This document shows, piece by piece, positions 30,931-43,033 of a stretch of 64,000 nt of DNA. Made by a program: the position numbers and the translations under genes. Source of the stretch: Forficula auricularia (lineage: Eukaryota > Arthropoda > Insecta > Dermaptera > Forficulidae); contig JALMQS010000853.1 of assembly GCA_024734495.1 (NCBI GenBank), positions 397,399 to 461,398 of the forward strand. Direction: 5' to 3'. Numbering within the stretch: position 1 is the stretch's first letter; every line of letters starts with the position of its first letter. The notes beneath the pieces were generated by a model. That model ran no database searches and was not told the origin of the DNA. It saw only the letters and a list, made by a program, of their open reading frames with translations.

Positions 30931-32281
30931 AAAAAAAACTGAATGGCTCTACATAAAATTCGACCCTCCCCAAAATAAAAATTCGATTAAAATTTTAATA
31001 TGATTTTTGATTTGCGAGAAAATCATATGACCTATAAATTTTATTCAACTCAACATATTCTTGCTTTTTCAAAACATTTATAAATAATTCTTTTATTATA
31101 AATTTTAAGTTTTTATCCTATTTTGTTTATGAACTACAATGCTCCGACAGACATAGAGTGTTACTTTTTATGGAACTACAGCTTGAGCGGAAACTGAAGC
31201 CCACTTTTTGTCAAGTTGAAGAACTAAACCTTTACCTACTAAAAATAACTATCAATATAGTCTTAGATCCTTTAATGGAAGACGAAATTTTGCACATACA
31301 TCTTATAAAAATTATTCACAATATGAAATTGATAGTGACCAAAAAGAAGAGGGGGGGGGGTCAAAAATATTTTCCAACAAAAATCATAGAAAGGTGATAT
31401 TTCTCATAATTAAAAAGAGTTATTATTAATTGTCAATAGGCCCAAAATTAAGAGGAGGTGTTCTTTCGTAAATAATTATAAATTATTTTATTAAATATTA
31501 AATATAAGAGAGAGAGGCCAGGTGTATGGTAAAGTCATGGCCACATCAGTTTATTTTACAAATTAACAAGCTATCTTTATTTTTCCAAGAGTTCTATATG
31601 TATATTAGATCGAGAATTCACTTGTTGCAATGCTATAAAGGTTGTAGAAAATGACAAGGCTATTTAGGTCAAGGTCTAGTCAAATTTATTGGACTGAATC
31701 TACTTTTTCATATTCGAATCTTACTTAAACAATTCTCTAGTTCGGAGTTAATTAAGCTTTTTTTATAGCGACCCCCTTTCAGTCTTCAACGGCCCAAACA
31801 TAAGATTGAAAGATAAACTAGATTGTATACCTATGTATATCAAATAAAAATGTCTCTCGAGACCCACACTTTAACTAGTTCAAGCCTAAATCTAAAGAAA
31901 TAATGAATGACGAATTTTTATTTCAATTATTATAACACTTTTAAATAAAATATGAAATTATAATGATTTTTCAGGTTTAAAATAAAATAATATCTATCAT
32001 TAAACATATAATGAGAAATGTTTCGAAATGAAATAATCAGATTATTTTAGTGACCATGTTCAAATGATACGAATATTGAATTCATTCTCTATTCTGTGTT
32101 CTCATGTTGATTATAAGCCTATATTTCCAAATATAAAATATATATGGAGAGAGGCAATTGTTTTATAATGGCCGCTGTGTGCAAGGATTTTTTTTAATTT
32201 AAATATAAATACATATACATACTGTGTTTTCATTTCAAAACCTCCTCTCTGAATAACTATTTATTTAAAATAAATTTAATT
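30931..32281. other. AT-rich intergenic DNA, nothing recognised
   Basis: The 79-codon frame at 31158-31397 ends in a G run and has no domain. AAAGTCATGGCCACATCAG at 31529 resembles, inverted, the junction at 6868-6895 in the tandem-repeat region. Confidence 0.4.
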
Positions 32282-32345
32282 TATGAAGAGAAATGACTGA
32301 AGTTCTCCTCTACTTGATGCAAATGAACATATACATTATACATTC
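32282..32345 (-). mobile_element. Family-1 repeat, body fragment
   Basis: AGAGAAATGACTGAAGTTCT followed by CCTCTACTTGATGCAAATGA and ACATATAC, a diverged copy of the family-1 body. Confidence 0.45.
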
Positions 32346-32389
32346 CTAAATATATATATAGTATATATAAATATGTATATATATTATAT

Positions 32390-33237
32390 CAGTGGTGGTT
32401 GGTGACTTTTCAACCAGGGGATGCTGTCCAAAAAAGTACCCTTCATTTTTTGAAATTTTATTTTAATCTTCACTTTTTTTTGCAAATTTCATCAAATACG
32501 GCATCATTTTCGTTATTTTTCAAATTTAACATTAGATTTTTTTAAAAATATATTTTGGGACCTTCGCCCCAAACGGATACTGCTTTGTGTGAGTGAGGGT
32601 AGGAGTCAGAAATTAAATCTTGTGACTTAAACTTCACAGTCCCTGAGATGGAACTCGACCATCTTTCAAAATGAATCAGCCTGTCCTATAAGAAAATTTT
32701 AAATTTTTCCTAATTGTATTGCTATAAGTAAGGTATGTCATGTCTATAGGACTCTTAGTTATTCCCGATCTTATATATTGAGAGTTCTTAGAAATGGATT
32801 AGTCTAAAAATTCTCGAATGATCTTTATTTATTCCTTTTTTGTATTATTTCTATTTTAATAGTTCTCAGCGAGAACAATCTTTATTCGACTAAAACTCAT
32901 CTGGGCTTGTCTTTGACATGCTTGAACTGGTAGATATACCAGACAGGGACTTCAAACCTTCTATAGGCACCCTTTTCTGAAAAATCATTCGTTTTAATTG
33001 TCCCTTGAAACTATGCAACAAATTTTATTTCATTTCGAGGAACCAATATATACTTTTCAAAACAAAAAATGCTTTTTGCTAGAAATATTTGAAATAACGA
33101 ATAATAATTTTAAAATTTAAAGATCCTCTTGAAATTTTGAAGTCGACCTCATATGAATATATTTATGAAAATAATCTAATAAATGTTTGAAATTTTAGGA
33201 ATGCGCCGCATCCACAGCATCCATGGGCCGCACGCCA

Positions 33238-33240
<3 letters not shown>
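32390..33240 (+). mobile_element. hAT-type non-autonomous element, 851 bp (family H1)
   Basis: Left end CAGTGGTGGTTGGTGAC. The right end, inverted, reads CAGTGGCGTGCGGCCCATGG. Collinear copies lie at 38732-39336 (shorter, perfect 8-bp duplication) and 56145-56860 (inverted, truncated). Here the flanks TATTATAT and ATATATAT are only approximate because the target is a TA run. CAGTGGCG termini are classic for hAT. No transposase frame survives. Confidence 0.8.

Positions 33241-33300
<60 letters not shown>
33241..33300. repeat. AT-dinucleotide microsatellite, 60 bp
   Basis: A pure AT run between the hAT element and the RTE tail. A similar TA run at 36452-36497 lies on the other side of the RTE, so the retrotransposon appears to have inserted into one microsatellite. 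Confidence 0.95.
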
Positions 33301-33323
<23 letters not shown>

Positions 33324-36300
33324 GCCTTTTATTTAACATAATTACAAACAAAACTTCAATTACAATTAATTATATGAAACTAGGCCCTTCCGGGCATAGG
33401 CCTCTCCAAGGAATTGCCATGCTCTTCTTTGTCTCGCAGTTCTACACCAATCCCTACCCATCATCTCCGCGATGTCGTCGCTCCATCTCGCATTTTGTCT
33501 TCCTCTTTTCCTTTTCATAGTTATTGGGCACCATTCTGTTAGTATCTTGGACCATCTATCGTCTTGACTCCTAACCAGATGACCCGCCCAATCTCCATTT
33601 GTACCTTTTAATTATTATTCTCAGGTCCTCGATCCCTGTTCTTTTATACATGGATTCTGTTGTTATGCGATCCATTCTCTTTATCTTCAAAATCGATCTT
33701 ATCATGGCCCTCTGTGTTCTCTCCAATATAAGTAGAGTTTTTGCTGTAGTTGTCCAAGTCTGGGCTCCATATATAAGTATTGGTATAATACATCTTTTGT
33801 AAACTTTAATCTTATTCTGAAGAGAGATATCATTATTTTTAAAAATGTACTTTAATCCCCAGAACTTGCTCCATGATTGACTTTTTCTTCTTTTAATTTC
33901 GAGATCCATTTTATTCTTAAACGATATGACTTGTCCCAAATAAATTGCATTTTCTTTAGTTTGTATTGGTGGTAAGTCGTCCTTCATCTTTACATTTATA
34001 CTGGGACCGTTCGTTATAATTAAAGATTTTCTAGTATTAATTTTCAGACCTGCCACTTCACTCTCTCTACATACATCTCTAATCATATCGGTAATTTGTT
34101 CCTCTGACGTCGCCATAAGTATCAAATCATCAGCGAATCTCAAGTTATTGACATATCTTCCATAAATGTTTAAGCCGAATTTCTTTTGATGCCAATCCAA
34201 CTGTCTAAATATTTGCTCCAAGGCACAATTAAACAAAAGAGGTGATAGCGGGTCTCCCTGTCTTACTCCTCTTTCGACGTCAAAGAAAGGACCAGATTCT
34301 TCCATCTGAATTCTAGCTTGACATCCTTCGTAGGTGTTTCTTAACAAAAGAATATAGCCCATATCCATGCCTTGACTCTTCAATGCGTGAAATATATAAT
34401 CTTGGTTTAACGAGTCAAAAGCCTTTTCGTAGTCCAATAGAGCTATATATACTGTAAACTGGTATTCCATCGCCTTTTCAATTATCTGATTCACACTTTG
34501 TAGTTGGTCATGCGTCGAGAAACCCGGTCTGAAACCAGCCTGTTCAATTGGTTGATTGAAAATTAATTTGTTTTGCATCCTTTTCTTTAACAGATTCATA
34601 AATATTTTATAAACATTGGATGACAGCGTCAATGGTCTATAATTCCCAATCTCTCCTCTATCTCCTTTCTTAAATAATAAAATAATATTACTTTCTTTCC
34701 ACTGCCTTGGTATAATTTTAGTTTTTAAAATATTATTAAATATTTTTGTTAAATATATTTTAGTTGTTTTCATTGTATATTTTATAGTTTCATTTTTTAT
34801 ACCGTCTATGCCTGTGGCTTTGTCGTTTTTTAACTTTTTTATTACATTTTCAATTTCAGATTCCATAAATTCAGGAATCTCATCTTGTATATTATTATTT
34901 ATGAATTCTTCCATTTTAAAATTTAAATAAGTTTGATTTTTGGAATATAATCTTTTATAATAATTCGTCACTAATTTACTCATTTCTTCCCTATTATATA
35001 ATATTTTTCCTTTTCCGTCTTTCATGGAAGCATTTATAATTTTATTTGGAAACATATTTTTTTTAATTTTTTTAATTGCAACGTTTGGCTCTATTAGTGA
35101 TTTAATAATATTGTCATTATATATCTTTAAATCTTTCTTAATGTTATATTTAACTAGCTTACACATTAAATTGTATTCAATTCGGTTCCGTTTTATATTT
35201 CTATTTATTTTTAATTTATTACGCTTTTTTATCAATTCTTTTGTATTATTAGACAGTTTCGAGTTTTTCACTTTCCTTTCGGATATCTTATTTTGTATAA
35301 TATTAAAATGCTTCTCAATTATGTCATACTGTTCTTGAACCTTGTTAATATCTTTAAATTCGTTTTTGGATATTTCTCCACTCATATCAGACAAAATCTC
35401 GTCATTTAATTTATTTATCACGATATCATAATTCTTATTCCACTCTGCTTTTGGTCTCTTTTTAAATATCATCTTATTAATTTCTATTTTTAGAAGTCTA
35501 TGATCTGAATTGAACAAAAACTTATTATCAATTTCAAATTTTTTAATTATATTCAAGGTTGGGGTCAATATGAAGTCTATTTCACTTTTAGTATTTCCGT
35601 TAGGAGCGAGCCATGTCCACTTCTTCCCAGCTCTTTTCTTATAAAATGTATTAACAATTTTTAGATTATACTCTTGGCAGAAGTTTAATAGTCTCTCCCC
35701 TCTTTCATTTCTATTTCCGTAACCATATGGGCCCATAATTCTACTTTCTTCCTTCAATCTTTTTCCTACTTTTGAGTTAAAATCGCCCATAATTATCAAT
35801 TTATTTTTGTATGTCGCTTTATTATCATTTATACTATCGCATAATCTCTCGTAAAATTCTTCACAAACCTCTTCTTCAGAGTAGCTTGTTGGTGCGTAAA
35901 TTTGTAGAACCGTTAACGTACTTTTACTCGAATATTGGATTTTCAATGCTATTACTCTTGGAGAGTATTTCCTTATCATAATAATTTTACTCTTTAGATC
36001 GTTGTCTATTAAAAATCCCACTCCCCCTTGTCCTGGAATTTCTCCATAGTGGTAGAATATCCGTTTATTTCTCATTATAATTTTTTCATCTATTCTTCTA
36101 ACTTCGGAGATTCCTAGGATATTTATATTTGAATTATCGAGAGCATTTTCTAATTCGATTAAACTTTCTTCATCTTTTAGTGTTCTAACGTTTATAGAGC
36201 CAATGGTTAAATTAGTATTAGTATTTTTATTCTTATTTAAATTATAATCCCTTTTCATTTCATATTTATTTTTCCTTAGAATATTGTTTATATTTTCATT

Positions 36301-36449
36301 AGTATTAATAGAATTCTCTTTAATTGTAAATTTATTTTTAAATAATACTTTTTGTGTTCCTTTTATTTGGGTATCGATTGGTATGTTATATTTATAATTT
36401 TTATGGAGGATTTGGTCAAAACCATCCTCAGTGACCAGCTGTTCTGGAT

Positions 36450-36451
<2 letters not shown>
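33301..36451 (-). mobile_element. RTE-type non-LTR retrotransposon, nearly full length (~3.15 kb)
   Basis: Reads on the minus strand. The 5' boundary is where the TA run ends, at CCATCCAGAACAGCTGGTC. A single long ORF carries endonuclease and reverse transcriptase. After its stop comes a short 3' UTR with AATAAAAGGC, then a TTA-type simple tail (33301-33322). Short-microsatellite tails instead of poly(A), one ORF and about 3.2 kb length are features of the RTE clade. TA runs flank both ends, so a target duplication cannot be measured. Confidence 0.88.
33366..36449 (-). CDS. RTE retrotransposon polyprotein (AP endonuclease and reverse transcriptase), frameshifted near the C-terminus
   Basis: This protein nicks target DNA and copies the element RNA by target-primed reverse transcription. 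The N-terminal endonuclease/exonuclease/phosphatase domain shows GSINVRT (about residue 105 of the open frame), ISEVRR, MGDFNSKVG (~245), IDFIL and SDHRLLKIEI (~340). The reverse transcriptase shows KGDRGEIGNYRPLTL, EQAGFRPGFSTHDQL, LLDYEKAFDSLN (~697), GVRQGDPLSPLLF, the catalytic FADD (~794) and GLKINTRKS. The open frame stops at 33571, after a one-base disturbance around 33591. In the neighbouring frame the usual RTE ending continues (GHLVRSQDDRW, TEWCP, then a tryptophan-rich tail) to a TAA at 33366. The ATG at 36516 and the Tyr-Ile run come from the flanking TA microsatellite, so the true start is not preserved or lies within the element. Apart from the single frameshift it looks recently active. 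Confidence 0.88.

Positions 36452-36497
<46 letters not shown>
36452..36497. repeat. TA microsatellite flanking the RTE 5' end
   Basis: Nearly pure TA run. It encodes the spurious N-terminal Tyr-Ile stretch of the long minus-strand frame. Confidence 0.95.
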
Positions 36498-36500
<3 letters not shown>

Positions 36501-36835
36501 TTACTATAATATCCATCTGTCTGATTCTTTGGGGAATCGAAACAGATGAATTTTGTTCAGATATTCAATAATAAATTTGATTTATGTTAACGTTAATTGA
36601 ACGCGAAAGTTAGGTATTTTTCAACTCTTGGTTCAGTATCAAAAACGAGTCTGGTCCCAATTGCACCAAAATAGGGCAGTGACCGGATAAAAAGTTTTAA
36701 CTTTCACGTTCATCTAACGTTAACATATATATATATATAATTTATTTGTTATATTTAATTATATTTTGGTAAATGTATTTTAGTTATGTAACTTATTCGG
36801 GAATGAATTTCGTCTTAGAATAATTTTCATCTTTG

Positions 36836-37075
36836 TTGAAAATGAAGAGGCGCTTCACTAGCCCAGTGGGAGGAAACGGGAAACCACCCCAGAGAAAAAT
36901 TTCCCAAGGAAAAGTACTATGGAGAAGGTACTCTGGCGCTTGAAGAAATATATATATATATATATATATATGTATATGTTAATTTGCATCAAGCAGAGGA
37001 CAGCCTCATTGATTTCTCTTTATGAATCAACAACTCTACCACTTACGGCAAGAGAAAATATTTTCATTTAACTTT
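36836..37075 (+). mobile_element. Small repeat (GGAGAAGGTAC type), TA run, family-1 body fragment
   Basis: 36836-36950 has AGTGGGAGGAAACGGGAAAC, AATTTCCCAAGGAAAAGTAC and TATGGAGAAGGTACTCTGGC. A diverged copy is at 38243-38345 (GGAAAACCATTC, TTTTCTCAAGAAAATTACAG, TGGAGAGGATACTCTCCACT). Then a TA run (36948-36970) and a family-1 body and tail on plus (GCATCAAGCAGAGGACAGCC, ATCAACAACTCTACCACTTA). Confidence 0.6.
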
Positions 37076-38723
37076 AATTTAAACAAAAATCACATCAATT
37101 TACCATTAATGATTGCCATTTAGATTTTGCCTCCCAATCCCAAGCACCCCTATTTTACATTTCAAATAACACCCTATCTTATGATAATCATGGTTATATA
37201 ACATAGATATTTATACTCTAAAAACAGAAAAAATCAAGTGATAATTTCGCATTTGTAGGTATAAGTATAGTACTAATTAACGAAATTTCCTATTCCAAAA
37301 AATTAAATAAAATCTATTTAATTTAGAGTTTTTCAAATGATACGGCTAGTTTTTAAACTCTTTTCAGAAGCCATTTTGAACTTTTTATTTTATATGTTTA
37401 AAAAGAAATGTATAAAATGAATTGTGTTTTCTGTGAATCAGAATAAAGTATATTTGTCAAAAGACTAGTATAATGCAATTTACATTACAATAAAGGTTAA
37501 TAATATATAATAGATATAAAAAAATCAAGGAGTTGTTTAACTATATTTTCCTCTGTCAGTTCTTTGGTATAAAAAGTTTGTAAACTTCTTTTTTATTCAT
37601 TTAAAAAATAGAAGCTAAAATATTATATAAAATTTTATATTTTTGAAAGTGCGAAGGTTGCCTACATAAATTATATCATATGAGATATGTATAATATATT
37701 GGAAATAGTATACCAAAATGAAACAAAACTTGGTATGAGTTGGAATTCTGGGCTTAATTAAAAGCTTAACACGGGGGAAATCTAAATCGTTATATTATTT
37801 TATGTTATACATAATGTTTGGATTTGAGGTTTTGGTCATTCCAGCCATACAAACTACAGCTTGCAAATTGTATTCATTTTGTATGGAATTGTAGTGTTCT
37901 CTTTGGTATGAAAATGAACATAAAAACAGATTTAATTTACTTACCTCCGAACTAAATAAATAAATCTAATTAAATAAGAGTGTGGTATGTATGGGAAAAT
38001 GTCCACTTTTACGTGAACATTCGTCGCGAAAGGAATCGAATGATAATATTTGGATAAGGGTTTTAATTTATTTTTTTAGATTGAGTAATATTATCTAGAT
38101 TAAATTATTCACGCCATATTACGTATATGTATGTAGCTTATTAGCTTTAATAACATTCTAAAATTAAAATTACAAAAATTCTTCACTATTCTATTTCAAG
38201 TGGAATTTATAATTGAAATATTATTCAAAATTAATTAAAAATGGGCGGGAAGGCAAATGGAAAACCATTCTTAAGAAAAATTTTCTCAAGAAAATTACAG
38301 TGGAGAGGATACTCTCCACTGTAATCGCCGACGCTCGGAATCAAGTAGAAGAAGAATAAAAAAAAAAGTTAAATAAATAATTACAAAAATGTAAGAAAAT
38401 AATATTACTTGCTTAAAAGTGGATTAAAGAAATTTTAAGCGATCTTTATTAATAATAATATAAAAGAAATGCCTGGAAATCGAATCTAACGAATTAGATT
38501 CCGAAATATTTTCAAAGAAAATTATATAACTTTTTTCATATATATACTATAATATTTTTATAAAATTTAATTATATTATTCAACAAAAAAATATTAAATT
38601 TATAATAAATTTAGGAGATTTATTGAAATTTATTGTTTTTGAGAAATTAATGAACATCGTAAAAAAAACTAAAATAGGGATACTTGTGGAAGGCCGATTT
38701 ATATCTAGGGTCTAGACCTAAGT
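37076..38723. other. AT-rich intergenic DNA
   Basis: Apart from the small repeat copy at 38243-38345 noted above, no gene or bounded element is seen. Confidence 0.5.
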
Positions 38724-38731
38724 TTATATAG

Positions 38732-39336
38732 CAGTGGTAGTTGGTTACTTTTCAACCAGGGGATGCTGTCCAAAAAAGTACCCTTCATTTTTGAAATTTT
38801 ATTTTAATTTTCGCTTTTTTTTGCAAATTTATAGAATACTTACGGCATCATTTTCGTTATTTTTAAAATTTAACATGAGATTTTTGAAAAATATAATTTC
38901 TGATCTTATATATTGAGAGTTCTTCGAAATGGATTATTCCAAAGATTCTCGAATCATCTTTATTTATTCCTTTTTTTCTACTATTTCTATATTTTAAAAT
39001 TCCTCAACGAGAACAATTTTTATTCAACTAAAACACGTCTGAACTTGTCTTTGACTTGCTAGGAAGGGAGTTCAAACCTTCTATCCGCTGCCTTTTCGGA
39101 AAATCATTCATTTTAATTGCCACTTGAAACTATGCAACAATTTTATTTCATTTCAAGAACCAATATACTTTTCAAAACAAAATGTTTTTTATAGAAATAT
39201 TTGAAATAACGGATAATAATTGGAAAATTTCAAGATTCCCCAGAAATTTTAAAGTCGATATTCATGAAAATATTCTAATTGTTTGAAATTTTACGCATGT
39301 GTCGCATCCACAGCATCCATTGACCGCATGACACTG
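38732..39336 (+). mobile_element. hAT-type non-autonomous element, 605 bp (family H1), perfect 8-bp target duplication
   Basis: TTATATAG occurs immediately outside both ends (38724-38731 and 39337-39344). The left end CAGTGGTAGTTGGTTACTTT and the right end (inverted) CAGTGTCATGCGGTCAATGG match the 32390 copy. Relative to that copy it lacks about 200 bp in the left half, an internal deletion typical of non-autonomous hAT derivatives. Confidence 0.88.
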
Positions 39337-39344
39337 TTATATAG

Positions 39345-41879
39345 GTATATTTTGAGTTAGTGTGATAACAGGCTAAAGACTGAAAATGAAGGAATTAGAT
39401 TCAGGGGACATTAAAAAGTGTATTTAAATTTTGAAGCCATCTCATTATTTTCAATTACCGTGTATAGAAGAAGAAATAATTAAAATACGTAGACGGAGAA
39501 AAAATTATTGTCAAATCTGTTCTTTTGTTTTCTGCACATTTGATCTATTTTTATTAATTTCACTATTTTATGATTGTGATGGATATATTCCAAAAAAATT
39601 ATTTATTGACATAATATATCTATTGCCGATTAAGACATTGATTTAGAGTTTTTCTGCTTGATTAACCGTGATTGGGAGCTATTAATCTAACAGTAAAAGT
39701 AAAATGTTAAAGAAAACTCGACAATGAATAGATTATTGTGTAATGGAGCATATCTATTTGTTCTCGGATATTTCGTAAATATTATTTCATTATTAAATAG
39801 AGTCACAGAGCTGAAAAAAATCCATAAAATTATATCAAAAGCCGAAATAAATAAATAATTTAAAAAAATCAATAATCAAAACTATGAAATATTTTCAAAA
39901 ATTCTTTATATTTGTTTTAATAAAATGTAAAAATAATGAGTTTGACGTACCAACAAGTGCCATAAAAAGAAAGGAAACTCTGTAGATAAATTGAAACAAA
40001 ATTTGGATTGAATGAAATTTTTTATTGGTTTTAATCTACCATACACAGTTGGGGGAAGTATCGTAATGGAATTTTTTTCTGTTTCATTTTTTCAAAAATA
40101 CCTTTAAAAACTGATAAAACTATTTTGATACAAAAAAATGAACAAAATCATGGCGTTAATTTTACAAAATATTTTTTTATAATGAATATTGAAACAGTTA
40201 TATTTTATAAGAGGAATTAATTAATTGGTCAAAATGTTAGTGAGTTTATAACTTATCAAATTTTATCTACATACTATTTCATTCCAAAACTAATGAGAAA
40301 GTGTCAGAACTAAATTTCACATTTAGTTGTTAATTTATATTAAGATTAACAACTGGTTAGATTTTGTTTAAAATCGGAATACAAATACTTTACAACTATA
40401 TGTCTAAAAACAATTAATACCTTTTAAAATATTTTAATAATTTTAATTAAAGTCAAGCTTTATTTAATCAAAACCAATTACAATAGTTGTCAAATGTCAA
40501 ATGATTCATCTATAATAAAAAATTAACAATTTTAGAAAAATATTTTACAAAAAATAGATTCCTTCTTTCAATATGGTTAAAAATATTTTATTTAATAAGG
40601 CGTACAATCTATGCTTAATGATTTTGCTCAATTTATTATAAAAATATTTTTAAATTTTGAAAAACTTAATTTTTAAAATTTTTGTATTTAATTTCAATAT
40701 ACAATGGGAAAAAAGCGACATTTCCTTAATTATTTAAACAAAAACTGTAATATTTAACTTCATTTATCCTGTCTTTATATGAGATGGTGTCGGGAAAAGG
40801 ACCCTTTTCTTCACCTATCAGTTTTTTCAGGAATGGAAAATATCTGAGTTAAAGGTGGGTATAATTTTTGATTACATATTTGAATCTAGCAATAAATTTT
40901 CCTTCGGAATAGAATAATAGCGATTGCTTAAAAATTGTCAAAATCTAAATGGGTATAACTCAAAATTACTTTTTTTATTTCTAATATTCCAAAAAGTAAA
41001 TTTTTGGAATTTTTGGGCGGGACAAAAAGGGTTTTGTTCAGTTGTTTCTCTAGAAACAGGAATTGCCATTAGCTCAATTTTGACCAGGTTAAGATAACAT
41101 AAGGGCCTTTTTTCATGACACAATCACATATGATGAATGAATTTTTTAAAAAATAAAATAAATTATTTTTCTATGAATTCAATGAACTTTTTTGTTTTAG
41201 ACCATAAATGATTGAAATTTTCCTGTGAAGTATGGAATACTAGTCGTTTCGCCTCATTTCAAGGAAGCCGTTTACAATAATTGTTGATTGATGTTGCATT
41301 AATTAAGCCAATGGGACTATTTTCATTACGAAATGCTCAGGATGAAAAAGTCTGAGTCAGTGGGAGAATAAAAAGTTATTTACTTCAATATCAATGTTTG
41401 AACGATAAAATTTCATAATATTATTTGTCAAATAAACTATATTATTATTGGAGTTTTCCTTGTTTTCCAAAATTGTTTGTTGGGTATTAGTACATGATTT
41501 TTATCTTGTAATTATTACTGGATTCTTTGGGATCTTTCCAAACCTGTCGAGGAGAAAATGTTTCTTAAGAATTTCTAGAATAGAAAATAATTAATAAAAC
41601 AAAAAATCGTTTCTGATGTTGAGCAACAATTTTTATTGTTTTGTATGAAAAATATATTGTTGTCTTCTATCTTGTTTAAATTGTATGTAAAATTTTTTTG
41701 CGTGGGAAGTACATGATGTGTAATGATTATTTTCTTGTAATTTTTATTCTTTATTTACAGACGGATCATTCAAATTATTTGAGAAGATAATCTCTAGAAT
41801 GTTCAGTCTAGGCTGATGTGATTTGAAAGGTTTGACAGTCCTAAATGTCATTTATGTGTGTTGTCAGAAGGGGCTTTAT
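39345..41879. other. AT-rich intergenic DNA with one weak membrane-like frame
   Basis: A plus-strand frame at 39424-39646 contains EEEIIKIRRRRKNYCQICS followed by FVFCTFDLFLLISLFYD, a basic cluster then a hydrophobic segment. It might be part of a membrane-protein exon, but no splice context or family match supports it (confidence about 0.2). Nothing else was recognised to 41880. Confidence 0.4.
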
Positions 41880-42345
41880 TCTTACCGGTAGTCCCATTTC
41901 CCGGCATGGCTAACAGGAAATCCACCTCGGTTTGACAAATAATCAAGCTGCGCTCACACGGCGATTTTCATCAATTACACTCGCGGTTCACTTGTCCTAA
42001 TAATGTCAAGAAAAGGTGATTTGCGAGCTATTTGAAGGAGAAAAAAAATCGAGTGTCAATCTCCCCGAGAAGGCTGGTGTCAGGAGGGGTGTCGGGTTGT
42101 CAGGTGGTCAGGTTGTCTGATGGGCTTTTGACAGAAGCGCGCGCGTGTTTCTCGCCGCTTCAACACCGAGTGATAACCGCGGAGGTTCTCTCGCGAAACA
42201 ACTGTGTCGCCGGAGCGCCCTCCGGACCGCCTGAACGCGCCTCGGGCAGAATCGGCCATCCTCGGCTCGAATCGCCACCCCGGCGCCTTCCACCCCTCTG
42301 CATTCTGCACCCCACACCCCTCCTAAGATCGATCTACCTGCTTGT
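41880..42345. promoter_or_regulatory. CpG-rich islet, candidate promoter or conserved regulatory DNA
   Basis: About 41940-42340 is strongly GC-rich with dense CpG (GAAGCGCGCGCGTG, ACCGCGGAGG, CACCCCGGCGCC) in a region otherwise near 25-30% GC. All frames are partly open there (a 143-codon plus frame at 42032, and 76- and 89-codon minus frames), as expected from GC-richness alone. Frame-by-frame composition does not single out one protein. It could be an unmethylated promoter region, a first exon or a foreign-composition segment. Confidence 0.35.
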
Positions 42346-42617
42346 CTTTGCCGACACCTCTGAGCAACAATTGCCATTCACCACTATTGTTATACCTACA
42401 GGAAGAAGAAAAAAGAGAAAAATGCCATGCCCTAACACCTTCAGCCGAATTATTTCCGGTTAAATTAGTATAACAATTGAAAATTATACCTAATAAACTA
42501 TATTTATTTGAAGGGACTTTTAAAAAATCATAGTTGTTGTCAGAAATTATTTTGGGGAGGGTTAGTAAGATACCAACTTATTTTAAAATATCTTCTTAAA
42601 TATATATCGTCGACTTA

Positions 42618-42789
42618 GGGCCAGTTGTATGTCGCAAAGTAAATGCTTTTTAGAACTAACAAAGGGAGATGGTAAATGGAGGGACTGGGGTGGCTAATCA
42701 GATGACAGGCACCCTCGAAAGTGCCTCCATTTGCCATCTACCCTTTGTTAGTTGTAAAAAGCATTTAATTTACGACATACAACCGGCCC
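42618..42789. mobile_element. Palindromic MITE, TA-flanked, GGGCCAGTTGTATG termini
   Basis: Left GGGCCAGTTGTATGTCG, TAAATGCTTTTTA, AACTAACAAAGGG, AGATGG, AATGGAGG. The right half is the inverse, ending CGACATACAACCGGCCC. TA dinucleotides lie at both ends (42616-42617, 42790-42791), fitting Tc1/mariner-type or ISL2EU-like insertion. No ORF; 172 bp. Confidence 0.8.
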
Positions 42790-43033
42790 TAAGAGTGTAA
42801 ACCCGCTAACTCCATTTTTTATCATATATGACATTTAATACCATTCGAAAGAAAAAGAAATGCAGCATCGTCCAAGTAAAACTGCTACTTAAAATTACGA
42901 TCGTAAGTTGTAGAAAAAATGTGAAAAATAGTTTTTTCCATAACAACAATATTAAATTTTATTTGTTTTTTTCTCTGCCCTGTAAAATTTCCTTGTTGTG
43001 AGCTAGCAGGCTTACTCTCTAAGGAAACGATAT

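Noticed and set aside
36450..36516. ATG at 36516 as the start of the RTE ORF
   Set aside because: Codons from there to the element boundary come from the flanking TA microsatellite and unique DNA, so this is not the native start.
39424..39646. Exon of a lipid-transfer or lysosomal membrane protein (FCTFDLFLLISL string)
   Set aside because: Only a short hydrophobic match in A/T-rich sequence, with no splice support; not enough to name a family.
42032..42463. 143-codon plus-strand ORF
   Set aside because: It spans the CpG islet, where several frames on both strands are open. Pro/Arg-rich composition follows from GC content, and no domain or splice context is seen.
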